Source: Apibacter adventoris
GTDB lineage: Bacteria; Bacteroidota; Bacteroidia; Flavobacteriales; Weeksellaceae
DNA length: 64,000 nt
NCBI RefSeq assembly: GCF_002964975.1
Contig: NZ_PSZM01000036.1
Coordinates: forward strand, 180,992-244,991
Direction: 5' to 3'
Position 1 is the stretch's first letter. Every line of letters begins with the position of its first letter. Below the pieces are notes generated by a model, which saw only the letters and a list, made by a program, of their open reading frames with translations, was not told the origin of the DNA and did not search any database. Made by a program: the position numbers and the translations under genes. Shown here piece after piece: positions 56,369 to 64,000 of this stretch.

Positions 56369-57325
56369 ATGCTCAAGTATATAAATAAAGTTGGTTTTTG
56401 CTTACTTCTGGTATCTTCTGTGTTTTCTTGTGCGCAAGGGAATAAGGGAAAGGAGATAGAGCAAAAAACAGATGAAATTATGAAGACCATAGATATCCCA
56501 AAACAATACAAACAAGAACCTTTTTACTATTGTGGAATTTACAGTTCCAATGTAAAATGGGAATTATTTATAAACGATGTACAAATGTTTTCTCATTATC
56601 AGGGAATGATAACTAGCCCTATAGTTCCCCTAAATTATAATATATTACAAACAGGGAAGCAGAAAATGACGATTCGGATATATCCGTCGGAAGGTAAGCA
56701 AACACTGGGAGGATATGCAACTTTTAGAATGAGATTGTTTTATAATCAAAATTTTAGGGATGAAAACGATCCTGAAATAGATATTTTAAGTTATGAATTG
56801 CCTTACGCACAAACAAAAGGGCTGCCTTATGTAGAAAAAACCTTTGAATTTGAAGCAGAAGTGCCTTATAAACTGATAGGCTGGACAAAGTCGAAAGATT
56901 TGACTAAAGTACCTGATTTGGAAGCAAAAGTAGTAGCAAAAATAGAACAACTAAGAAAAGTTCTGGAAAATAAGGATACAGAAGCTTATATACGAGTGGT
57001 AATGCCTAAATTACAAGAGCAGTTTGTTTGTTTGTATGCTACTCAGACAGAAATTAAGAATTATTTAAACGGATTATCTCTTGTAAATAGTGAGGCATTA
57101 GAAGGGTTAAAAAACATTAAAATATTGCCTATAAATAGTTATCAGATTGTTTTGGAACCAAATAATAAAGTGGTAAAATTACGGCAATCCGATAAAGATG
57201 GGGATATTATAGATGGAGTAGTATTTGAGGGTATTTCTGAAGAAACAGGCGAAATAGAAACTGGAAGTTATTTATTTCGTTTTCATATTCCAGAAGGCTC
57301 TAATGAATTAGAAGTTATACGATAG
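56369..57325 (+). CDS. Lipoprotein paralogue of the immunity-like array
   Basis: 318 residues. Signal peptide with lipobox VFSC (Cys21) and the array-typical start (KVGFCLLLVSSVFSCAQGNK). Beta-rich region with VKWELFINDVQMFSHYQG, then VPYKLIGWTKSKDLTKVPDL, and the ending IPEGSNELEVIR. No toxin fragment lies directly before it. The 5' spacer TAGGCTAAA...TAGGGTTAATG is shared with the gene at 62253. Probably an immunity gene whose toxin tip has been lost. Confidence 0.65.
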   Translation: MLKYINKVGFCLLLVSSVFSCAQGNKGKEIEQKTDEIMKTIDIPKQYKQEPFYYCGIYSSNVKWELFINDVQMFSHYQGMITSPIVPLNYNILQTGKQKMTIRIYPSEGKQTLGGYATFRMRLFYNQNFRDENDPEIDILSYELPYAQTKGLPYVEKTFEFEAEVPYKLIGWTKSKDLTKVPDLEAKVVAKIEQLRKVLENKDTEAYIRVVMPKLQEQFVCLYATQTEIKNYLNGLSLVNSEALEGLKNIKILPINSYQIVLEPNNKVVKLRQSDKDGDIIDGVVFEGISEETGEIETGSYLFRFHIPEGSNELEVIR

Positions 57326-57366
57326 ATAATAGGTTAAAAATAAAATTAGAAAAAACTATTGTATTA

Positions 57367-58404
57367 ATGTTCAGGTGTATACATAAAGTTATTTTTTGCT
57401 TACTTTGGGTATCTTCTCTATTTTCCTGTGGGCAGGGAAACAAAGAAAGAAGTTTGCCACAAAACGATCAAATAAAAAAAATAACTATATTTAAACAACC
57501 TGAAATTATGAATGATACGTTAAAACCCTATCTATTTATTCCAACTTCTTTTATATCTAATACAAATATTAAAAATAAAAGTTATAATATCACAGTAAGA
57601 ACAGGAAATTCTCAATTAGAGTTATTGGTGGGAGATGTTCCGATTTCCTTAAACTTATTTTGGGGAGATGTTACTAAAACAAATGGACTTCGAACAAGTC
57701 CTAATGTACCCATTAATTCCTGTATCTTAAAAAGTGGGAAATATAAAGTGACAGGTAAGATTTACCCTCGCTTTGGACAAAAAATGTTAGAAGAAAGCAC
57801 CTATCTAACAATGGAAGGATATTATAGAAAAGCGAATGATTGGAATCATAAGTATCCAATATTTTCTATAAAAACTAATGAATTAGCATATTATAGGGGC
57901 AATCAATTATATAATCCAATTGTAGGATTTCCTTATTTCGAACTACAAACCGAAATAGAGGTAGAAGTACCCTATGAAGTAGAAGGCTGGAGCCATTCTG
58001 TAAATCTGAAAGAACAGAATGAAGAAGAACTAAAAAAGGAGATGCAACAACGTTATGATGACATACGTCAGCTTATAGCCAAAAAAGACACCGCGGCCTT
58101 TCGTCAGTTAATACAAGAAAGAGAAGATCTTCTAGGAACCGTATATTACTATTCCGAGGAAGAAAAAGAAAACCGGATAAAGGATTTACTCACGGTCATT
58201 ATGAGTGAAGAATTTGATATAGCTCCTTATCCTCAGGAAGCTCAGCTCTTATACTTTGCCGAAGGTAAAATGGTGACATTGGTAGACCCGGTAAACCGCG
58301 AAGGGGTAATCCGTTTGTTAAACCGAAAAGATCCCAAAGATATAGTTTCTTTAGAGTTCCGTTTCCACCGAAAAAAACCCGGGCAAAAGCTTAGCGTTAT
58401 TTAA
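57367..58404 (+). CDS. Lipoprotein paralogue, group C, copy 1
   Basis: 345 residues. Lipobox LFSC (Cys21). It shares almost identical ends with 62253 and 63317, both at the start (FSCGQGNKERSLPQNDQ) and in the last 150 residues (from PYFELQTEIEVEVPYEVEGW). The middle (about residues 72-190) differs. The 3' half is visibly richer in G+C than the 5' half. The ending is FHRKKPGQKLSVI rather than LEVIR. A mosaic origin is likely. Confidence 0.7.
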   Translation: MFRCIHKVIFCLLWVSSLFSCGQGNKERSLPQNDQIKKITIFKQPEIMNDTLKPYLFIPTSFISNTNIKNKSYNITVRTGNSQLELLVGDVPISLNLFWGDVTKTNGLRTSPNVPINSCILKSGKYKVTGKIYPRFGQKMLEESTYLTMEGYYRKANDWNHKYPIFSIKTNELAYYRGNQLYNPIVGFPYFELQTEIEVEVPYEVEGWSHSVNLKEQNEEELKKEMQQRYDDIRQLIAKKDTAAFRQLIQEREDLLGTVYYYSEEEKENRIKDLLTVIMSEEFDIAPYPQEAQLLYFAEGKMVTLVDPVNREGVIRLLNRKDPKDIVSLEFRFHRKKPGQKLSVI

Positions 58405-58460
58405 AGTAAAAAACAGGGAAAACAATTGTGTTAATGAGCAGGCATATACATAAAGTTATT
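57937..58460 (+). repeat. Group C 3' repeat with following spacer, copy 1
   Basis: Nearly identical to about 62820-63343. The repeat covers the last 155 codons, the spacer (AACAGGGAAAACAATTGTG) and the first codons of the next lipoprotein. A third copy starts at about 63879 and runs off the window. Confidence 0.85.
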
Positions 58461-59381
58461 TTTTGCTTATTTCTGGTATCTTCTGTGTTTTCCTGTGGGC
58501 AAGGGAATAAGGGAAAGGAGATGGAAGAAATTATTCAACAAGAATTAGCGTTAACCCATAACTATACTCATCGTCCGGTCTTCGGGGCTCAGGTAAACAA
58601 AAGTGGATGTAAACTTATACTGGAAATAGAAGGAGCGCAGGATTACCGATTCACCGATAACAGAGGTGAGTCTATGATGTTCCCGTTAAATTTGCTATTA
58701 CTTAATGCAGGAAAAAAGACAGCTATAATAAAAGTATATCCGCGGGATGGAGAAGAATACCTGACCATGTATGCCAATGCAAATATAACTTTTTACAGGG
58801 CAGAAGATAAAGATACCCACTTACAGGATTACCGGAAAATAGGGGAGTTTACCTTACCTCAAGGTTTAGCAGAAAAAAAACTACCCTATTATGAAGCTAG
58901 AATAAGTTTTGATGCTGATGTTCCTTTTACTTATGATAAAGAACTGGCAAAAGCAAGAGACTTAAGACAGATTCCAGATATAGAAAAAAAAATAGTTAGT
59001 AAATATGAGCAATTAAGGCAACTATGTGTAGAATATAAAAAAATAGAACTTTATAAGGAACTTGTGCATTCATCAGGTAAATTTTATAATGTTTTATATA
59101 ATAACACCTATGATGAGATAAAAAAAAATAGTGAAAATACAATGGGGATTGTTCAGAATGATCCACGAATAGTAAACCGCGAATTATTACCGATAGAGAA
59201 TTATACTATTCAGTATTATTCCGATGGAAAGATAATTGCCTTATGGCAAAAAAACTTACGGCCTATGTTGTATATTAAAGCCCGTATAAAAAACAACGAA
59301 GGAGAGGAAAGGGATTTTGAAGGAGGAGACTCTTTATTTCTTTATATGCCAGAAGGAAGTAATGAACTAAAAGTATGGTAA
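58434..59381 (+). CDS. Lipoprotein paralogue preceding the second displaced toxin domain
   Basis: 315 residues from the ATG at 58434; a GTG two codons earlier (58428) is less likely because paralogues start at the ATG. Lipobox VFSC (Cys21). It resembles the immunity candidate at 53191: DLRQIPDIEKKIVSKYEQLRQL and the ending MPEGSNELKVW. The same few bases link both to a CT2 copy (GTATGGTAATTTCTATATC). It may be the immunity protein of an earlier CT1-like tip that has been lost. Confidence 0.65.
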   Translation: MSRHIHKVIFCLFLVSSVFSCGQGNKGKEMEEIIQQELALTHNYTHRPVFGAQVNKSGCKLILEIEGAQDYRFTDNRGESMMFPLNLLLLNAGKKTAIIKVYPRDGEEYLTMYANANITFYRAEDKDTHLQDYRKIGEFTLPQGLAEKKLPYYEARISFDADVPFTYDKELAKARDLRQIPDIEKKIVSKYEQLRQLCVEYKKIELYKELVHSSGKFYNVLYNNTYDEIKKNSENTMGIVQNDPRIVNRELLPIENYTIQYYSDGKIIALWQKNLRPMLYIKARIKNNEGEERDFEGGDSLFLYMPEGSNELKVW

Positions 59382-59385
59382 TTTC

Positions 59386-59467
59386 TATATCTATATAAAA
59401 GATAAGAAGGTAGCTAATACGGTAAGTACCTTCCCATTTAATTATTTCTGGCTTACAGAAAAAGATA
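59386..59467 (+). repeat. Linker repeat, silent copy 2 (truncated)
   Basis: The first half of the 163-base linker, cut at CAGAAAAAGATA by the deletion that joins it to CT2. Confidence 0.85.
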
Positions 59468-60219
59468 ACCGGGGCTGTGCAAGCCAGGAAATCGGCTAAG
59501 GAGGTAGGAACAAAAACCCCAAGTTTATTAGGGAGGTTAAATGCTATGAGTTTGTCTTTACAAGCTCCAGCACCTTCTGCCGGAATAAACTGGAAATATG
59601 CTACTACCAAAAATAGAGTAGGATTGCAATTGGAAGGCTATGTAAAATGTACTCCTTTAATTGGAGGAAATCTGAAAATTGATTTACTGGCTTTGGGAGA
59701 AAAGATCCCGGTATATGTAAAATTAATTACAGCACTTGATATAGCTACCTGGCTGGCAAGTAAATTAAGCATGGGAGTTTTGAAATAAATTACCGGATAG
59801 ATTTAATTTTTTATGCTAATTTAGCTATAGATAAGGCGTATGTAAACTGGAATGGAACCCGGCCTAAAGGAAAACAATTTGATACCGATATGAAAATTAG
59901 CGGGACTTTTGGGGGAAAATTGGAAATTTCAACAGATATTAAGGTTCAATCAAAATATATGACAAAACAAGGAGTAGAAGTAGCTTTTGAGGCAGGAGTC
60001 AAAGCCGATTGTTATTTTAAGATAACTGCCAATCCAAATTTTAATAAAGAGAACAAGGTTGATTGGACTACAGAATTTTCTGGTTTAGTTGTTACTCTTT
60101 ATTTTAAAGTACAATTTAGCTCTAAAAAAGATGGCACTAGGCCTAAAAAGATTAACCCCATAAAATTAATACCATCTTACAAAGGAGAGCCTGTAAATAT
60201 GGTATTTGGAAAAGATTAA
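59386..60219 (+). pseudogene. Displaced effector C-terminal domain (CT2), copy 2, with internal deletion and frameshift
   Basis: Compared with copy 1 it lacks 461 bases. The first part of the linker is joined directly to CT2 inside the short shared sequence GAAAAA-ATA, which shifts the frame. A second lesion is a single G at 59782 where copy 1 has two, giving GVLK-stop. The remaining frame continues MKISGTFGGKLEISTDIK to the end VNMVFGKD. The A-run broken in copy 1 is intact here (five A at 59609-59613). No start codon. Lipoprotein 60226 follows after six bases. Confidence 0.82.
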
Positions 60220-60225
60220 ATTTTT

Positions 60226-61098
60226 ATGAGAAATAAGTTAATAATCGTTTTATTGTTGTTGTCAGTTTGTTTTAACTGTCAAAAGAAAGAGAAAAATAGT
60301 AATGAAATAAAAAAATATAAGATGGAAAAAAATTTTATTTATGGAATAGATTTTAATATAGCAACACCTTTTGAAATATTAGTTAATGATGCACCTGTAA
60401 TTAAATATAATGAAGAAGGCTCTATGAGTGGTTTTTATCCTATAAATGAATTATTAATAAATAATAAAGATCAGGAAATAAGCGTAAGACTATATAGTGA
60501 AATTGGTAAAGAATTTATAGCAGAAGATATTTCAAAATATTTTAGTTTAAAATTAGTTTTATCGAAAGATGTTAATTTTGAACATTTTAAAGAAATACAA
60601 AATATCAAGATACCAGAAATAATCAAAAATACTCCATATATAGAATATAAATACCATTTTAATATTGAAGTTCCTTATCAATTAGAAGGATGGATAAATT
60701 CAGTAGATTTAACAAAAGAAAATAAGGAAGCATTATTAAAAGAAGTTAAGATGTATTATCAAAAGATTTATGGAATTTTAAATAAAGGAGATTATAGCCA
60801 TTATTCCAAAATTATATCCAAAAGAAATCATGAAGTTTTAGTTGCTTATTATGATTCGGAGATAATAAAAAAAGAACAAGACGAATTACTCGAAAGAATT
60901 ACTACAGCGCAAGGGAAAATGAAACCAATTGATTTTAATAAATATAATTTAAAAATATATGGGAATGGTAGATTAGTAACTTTAGAGGATGAGAAGGGTG
61001 ATTCTCCCTTATTCTGTATAACTGAAGAGTATGAAGATTATTTTGGAATTATTTTGTATCGTCCTGCATTAGGTGCACCATTAGAAGTAATAAGATAA
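60226..61098 (+). CDS. Lipoprotein, putative immunity protein for CT2, paralogue of 55441
   Basis: 290 residues. Lipobox CFNC (Cys18). IYGIDFNIATPFEILVNDAP is identical to the gene at 55441 except at one position; the rest is similar but clearly diverged. It keeps YQLEGW, a helical NKEALLKEVKMYYQKI segment, IYGNGRLVTLEDEKGDS and the ending RPALGAPLEVIR. It stands six bases behind CT2 copy 2, the same place as 55441 behind copy 1. Frame intact. Confidence 0.65.
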   Translation: MRNKLIIVLLLLSVCFNCQKKEKNSNEIKKYKMEKNFIYGIDFNIATPFEILVNDAPVIKYNEEGSMSGFYPINELLINNKDQEISVRLYSEIGKEFIAEDISKYFSLKLVLSKDVNFEHFKEIQNIKIPEIIKNTPYIEYKYHFNIEVPYQLEGWINSVDLTKENKEALLKEVKMYYQKIYGILNKGDYSHYSKIISKRNHEVLVAYYDSEIIKKEQDELLERITTAQGKMKPIDFNKYNLKIYGNGRLVTLEDEKGDSPLFCITEEYEDYFGIILYRPALGAPLEVIR

Positions 61099-61118
61099 AC
61101 AAATCACAGGATTAATAT

Positions 61119-61322
61119 TATTTTAAGTTAACTGCCAATCCAAATTTTAATAAAGAGAACAAGATTGATTGGACTACAGAGTTTTCTGGTTTAGTTGTTA
61201 CGGTATATTATAATATTGGAATTGTCAGAAGAAACTCTAATAACAAACCTAAACAATTAGATCCAATAAAACTCATTCCAAGTTTTAAAAATTCAGCTTA
61301 TATGACCTTTGGTAAAGATTAA
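61119..61322 (+). pseudogene. 3' fragment of a third CT2-like toxin domain
   Basis: An in-frame stretch of about 66 codons with no start. It matches the end of CT2 (TANPNFNKENKIDWTTEFSG, then a variable part, then DPIKLIPSF and TFGKD-stop). The similarity begins at YFKLTAN near 61119; an in-frame TAA lies just before it. It is followed 10 bases later by the lipoprotein at 61333, again the toxin-then-lipoprotein order. Confidence 0.75.
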
Positions 61323-61332
61323 AATTAATTTT

Positions 61333-62217
61333 ATGAATAAAATAGTATACATATCTTTCTTTTTTTTATTATTTCATATTAGTTGTAATAAAGCCCAAGA
61401 TACACTTAATAAAATAACAAATTTAGAAACAATGAATCAACAACCTATTTATACTTTAAAAATAACATCGGGGAATCCTTATGAAACGTATATAAATAAT
61501 ATGATTCTGGAAAAAGATTATTTACCAGGTTCAACAGATAATGAATTAATTATTAATGATCTTATATTAAAATCAGGGAAACAAAAATTACGGATTGTTT
61601 TATTCCCCAATAAAGGAAATAAAATAGTTGATAAATTGGGTATAGATTACCTAAAGTTAGGTATTTATAAATATAATGAAGGATACCAATCTTATGTAGA
61701 AAGGAAATCTACACTAGTATGTGAATTTAAGTTAGATAAGCAACAAGGTGAAATGCCTATAATTGTTAAAGAATGGATCTTTGATGCCAAAGTACCTTAT
61801 AGTTTAAAAAATTGGGAAAATGGTATTGATTTAAGTAAGGAAGATAAAGATATTTTAACTAAAGAAGTTGTGAATTATTATAATGATTTAGGAAAAATAA
61901 TTAATAAAGGAGATAAAAGATCTTTTTTAAATATTATGAAGGAAAGAGACTCTGAAGTTTTTAAGTCATTATATAATGATACTATATTAATTAAAGATGA
62001 TGAAGAATATATGAATAATAGATTATCAAAAAGCATAGGAAGTGTACAACCAATTAAGAATTATAGACTTATGTTTTATGGGAATGGCAAAATAGTAACA
62101 TTAGAAAATGAAAAAGGTGAAACTCCTTTGTTTGGGGAAGATAAAGATAATGTTTATTCATACCAGATTTACCTTTATCGTCCTGCATTAGGTAAGCCGT
62201 TAGAAGTTATACGATAA
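61333..62217 (+). CDS. Lipoprotein, putative immunity protein for the third CT2-like domain
   Basis: 294 residues from ATG 61333; a TTG upstream (61309) overlaps the toxin fragment and is not the start. Lipobox HISC (Cys18). More diverged from 55441 and 60226 in its first half (YTLKITSGNPYETYINNM). It keeps VPYSLKNWENGIDLSKEDKD, FYGNGKIVTLENEKGETP and the ending RPALGKPLEVIR. Intact frame behind a toxin remnant. Confidence 0.65.
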   Translation: MNKIVYISFFFLLFHISCNKAQDTLNKITNLETMNQQPIYTLKITSGNPYETYINNMILEKDYLPGSTDNELIINDLILKSGKQKLRIVLFPNKGNKIVDKLGIDYLKLGIYKYNEGYQSYVERKSTLVCEFKLDKQQGEMPIIVKEWIFDAKVPYSLKNWENGIDLSKEDKDILTKEVVNYYNDLGKIINKGDKRSFLNIMKERDSEVFKSLYNDTILIKDDEEYMNNRLSKSIGSVQPIKNYRLMFYGNGKIVTLENEKGETPLFGEDKDNVYSYQIYLYRPALGKPLEVIR

Positions 62218-62252
62218 AGATAATAGGCTAAATTAAAGTAAAAATAGGGTTA

Positions 62253-63287
62253 ATGAGCAGGCATATACATAAAGTTGTTTTTTGCTTATTTCTGGTATCT
62301 TTTCTATTTTCCTGTGGGCAGGGAAACAAAGAAAGAAGTTTGCCGCAAAACGATCAAATAAAAAAAATAACTATATTTAAACAACCTAAGATTATGAACG
62401 ATACGCTAAAACCCTACCTATTTATTCCAACTCCTTTTATACCCAATACAAATATTAAAAATAAAAGTTATTATATTGAAATACATACAGGTAATTCTCA
62501 ATTAGAGTTATTGGTGGGAGATGTTCCGGTATCCTTAAATTTATTTTGGGGAGAAATTACAAGTAGAGATGGTCGTAAAATAGGTCCTAATGTACCTATT
62601 AATTCTTGTATCTTAAAAAGCGGAAAATATAAAGTAGTAGGTAGAATCTATCCTCGCTATGGTCAACAAGCTTTGGAATTTCATTCATATTTGATAATGG
62701 AAGGATATTATAGAGAGGCAGGAAATTGGGATTATACCTATCCCATGTTTATTATAGAGACTCCTAATAAGTACCATAAAAATGGAGAAATATACAATCC
62801 AATTGTAGGATTGCCTTATTTTGAACTACAAACCGAAATAGAGGTAGAAGTACCCTATGAAGTAGAAGGCTGGAGCCATTCTGTAAATCTGAAAGAACAG
62901 AATGAAGAAGAACTAAAAAAGGAGATGCAACAACGTTATGATGACATACGTCAGCTTATAGCCAAAAAAGACACCGCGGCCTTTCGTCAGATAATACAAG
63001 AAAGAGAAGATCTTTTAGGAACCGTATATTACTATTCCGAGGAAGAAAAAGAAAACCGGATAAAGGATTTACTCACGGTCATTATGAGTGAAGAATTTGA
63101 TATAGCTCCTTATCCTCAGGAGGCTCAGCTCTTATACTTTGCTGAAGGTAAAATGGTGACTTTGGTAGACCCGGTAAACCGCGAAGGGGTAATCCGTTTG
63201 GTAAACCGAAAAGATCCCAAAGATATAGTTTCTTTAGAGTTCCGTTTCCACCGAAAAAAACCCGGGCAAAAGCTTAGCGTTATTTAA
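62253..63287 (+). CDS. Lipoprotein paralogue, group C, copy 2
   Basis: 344 residues. Lipobox LFSC (Cys21). The N-terminal 70 and C-terminal 150 residues are almost identical to the gene at 57367. The region in between differs at many positions (for example SYYIEIHTGNSQLELLVGD and ITSRDGRKIGPNVPIN). The start follows the spacer shared with 56369. No toxin fragment is adjacent. Confidence 0.7.
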   Translation: MSRHIHKVVFCLFLVSFLFSCGQGNKERSLPQNDQIKKITIFKQPKIMNDTLKPYLFIPTPFIPNTNIKNKSYYIEIHTGNSQLELLVGDVPVSLNLFWGEITSRDGRKIGPNVPINSCILKSGKYKVVGRIYPRYGQQALEFHSYLIMEGYYREAGNWDYTYPMFIIETPNKYHKNGEIYNPIVGLPYFELQTEIEVEVPYEVEGWSHSVNLKEQNEEELKKEMQQRYDDIRQLIAKKDTAAFRQIIQEREDLLGTVYYYSEEEKENRIKDLLTVIMSEEFDIAPYPQEAQLLYFAEGKMVTLVDPVNREGVIRLVNRKDPKDIVSLEFRFHRKKPGQKLSVI

Positions 63288-63343
63288 AGTGAAAAACAGG
63301 GAAAACAATTGTGTTAATGAGCAGGCATATACATAAAGTTATT
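62820..63343 (+). repeat. Group C 3' repeat with following spacer, copy 2
   Basis: Second copy of the 57937-58460 repeat, including the inter-gene spacer and the next signal peptide codons. Confidence 0.85.
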
Positions 63344-64000
63344 TTTTGCTTACTTCTGGTATCTTCTCTATTTTCCTGCGGGCAGGGAAACAAAGAAAGA
63401 AGTTTGCCGCAAAACGATCAAATAAAAAAAATAACTATATTTAAACAACCCGAAATTATGAATGATACGCTAAAACCCTACCTATTTATTCCAACTCCTT
63501 TTATATCCAATACAAATATTAAAAATAAAAGTTATAATATTTATATAGTACCCTCACATGTTCAGATGGAATTGTATATAGGGGATATACCTCCTTTTAT
63601 TGGAGGATTTTGGGGATATATTACAAAAGAAAATGATAGTTTTAGTGCCCAAATACCTATTAATTCCTGTATCTTAAAAAGCGGAAAATATAAAGTAGTA
63701 GGTAGAATTTATCCTCGTTATGGAGAAACTTCATTTGATTACCATTCTTATTTACAAATGGAAGGATATTATAGAAAATCCGGAGATTGGGAAGATAAAT
63801 ATCCTATGTTTACTATAGAAACTTCCGATACAAAATATGATGCCAATGATAAACCCTATAATCCAATTGTAGGCTTTCCTTATTTCGAACTACAAACCGA
63901 AATAGAGGTAGAAGTACCCTATGAAGTAGAAGGCTGGAGCCATTCTGTAAATCTGAAAGAACAGAATGAAGAAGAACTAAAAAAGGAGATGCAACAACGT
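63317..64000 (+). CDS. Lipoprotein paralogue, group C, copy 3, cut by the window end
   Basis: An open frame of 228 codons from ATG 63317 runs to the last base. The signal peptide and lipobox (SSLFSCGQGNKERS) and the segment PYFELQTEIEVEVPYEVEGW match the other group C genes. The middle is the most divergent of the three (IVPSHVQMELYIGDIPPFIG). Roughly a third of the gene lies outside. The array therefore continues beyond the window. Confidence 0.75.
   Translation, partial: MSRHIHKVIFCLLLVSSLFSCGQGNKERSLPQNDQIKKITIFKQPEIMNDTLKPYLFIPTPFISNTNIKNKSYNIYIVPSHVQMELYIGDIPPFIGGFWGYITKENDSFSAQIPINSCILKSGKYKVVGRIYPRYGETSFDYHSYLQMEGYYRKSGDWEDKYPMFTIETSDTKYDANDKPYNPIVGFPYFELQTEIEVEVPYEVEGWSHSVNLKEQNEEELKKEMQQR

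Noticed and set aside
59275..59610. Long minus-strand open frames over the toxin fragments and lipoproteins (also 54490-54831)
   Set aside because: They are antisense shadows of CT2; the same antisense frame appears in both copies because the sense DNA is repeated.
48385..64000. Genomic island bounded by tRNA, attachment sites or integrase
   Set aside because: No tRNA gene, integrase, transposase or flanking direct repeat was found; the right edge lies outside the window.
48588..64000. Complete type VI secretion cluster
   Set aside because: No VgrG, Hcp, sheath, baseplate or ClpV gene is in the window; only the DUF4280 link supports type VI delivery.
53191..64000. CRISPR array or integron cassette array
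   Set aside because: Repeats are gene-sized and coding, with no short regular direct repeats, no cas genes and no attC-like hairpins.

Overview
ORGANISM. The window is AT-rich DNA from a member of the Bacteroidota, most likely class Flavobacteriia. It carries a SusC/SusD pair, a subtilisin with a type IX secretion sorting domain, a Porin_10-like barrel, a GYDIA-type GHMP kinase and -7 promoter boxes of the form TAnnTTTG. A small Weeksellaceae-type genome such as Apibacter would fit, but the sequence alone does not prove the genus. LAYOUT, 1-46.7 kb. This part is ordinary chromosome: tsf (missing only the first base of its start codon), an NRAMP-USP fusion, an alkyltransferase-like protein without its cysteine, a Nudix hydrolase, tpx, class II aldolase, a SIMPL protein and an old yellow enzyme. 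Next come metE behind a cobalamin riboswitch, an acyl-CoA synthetase, and an FAH-exonuclease-pssA cluster. These are followed by the rimP-nusA-infB operon, susCD, a T9SS subtilase, a porin, a thioesterase / nucleotidyltransferase / GHMP kinase run, and a CopA-CopB fusion. Then come bcp / effector-binding protein / recA, a dhaK-dhaL-TIM operon facing a split transketolase, and gltBD. Intrinsic terminators separate most units. LAYOUT, 46.7-48.4 kb. Two membrane transporters (EamA and PnuC-like) lead into the accessory region. LAYOUT, 48.6-64 kb. This is the most interesting part. It reads as a polymorphic effector locus. A core operon holds a gene broken by one in-frame stop, a Cys-rich small protein, a DUF4280 PAAR-like protein and an 888-residue effector. 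The effector joins a more GC-rich N-terminal core to an AT-richer C-terminal toxin-like domain through a conserved linker. Downstream lie start-less, displaced C-terminal domain copies that begin with the same linker, and a fragment of a third copy. They are interspersed with nine paralogous lipoproteins, the last cut by the window edge. HOW IT MAY WORK (inference). DUF4280 proteins are PAAR-like spike components linked to type VI secretion, so the 888-residue protein is probably a secreted antibacterial effector and the lipoproteins its periplasmic immunity proteins. The 163-bp linker repeat would let new C-terminal domain and immunity pairs recombine into the expressed effector. Old toxin tips would be pushed downstream and decay while their immunity genes stay intact. 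Both decayed tips are frameshifted at different places, so the intact domain can be rebuilt by comparing them. No type VI structural genes lie in the window, and no biochemical activity can be assigned to either toxin tip from sequence alone.
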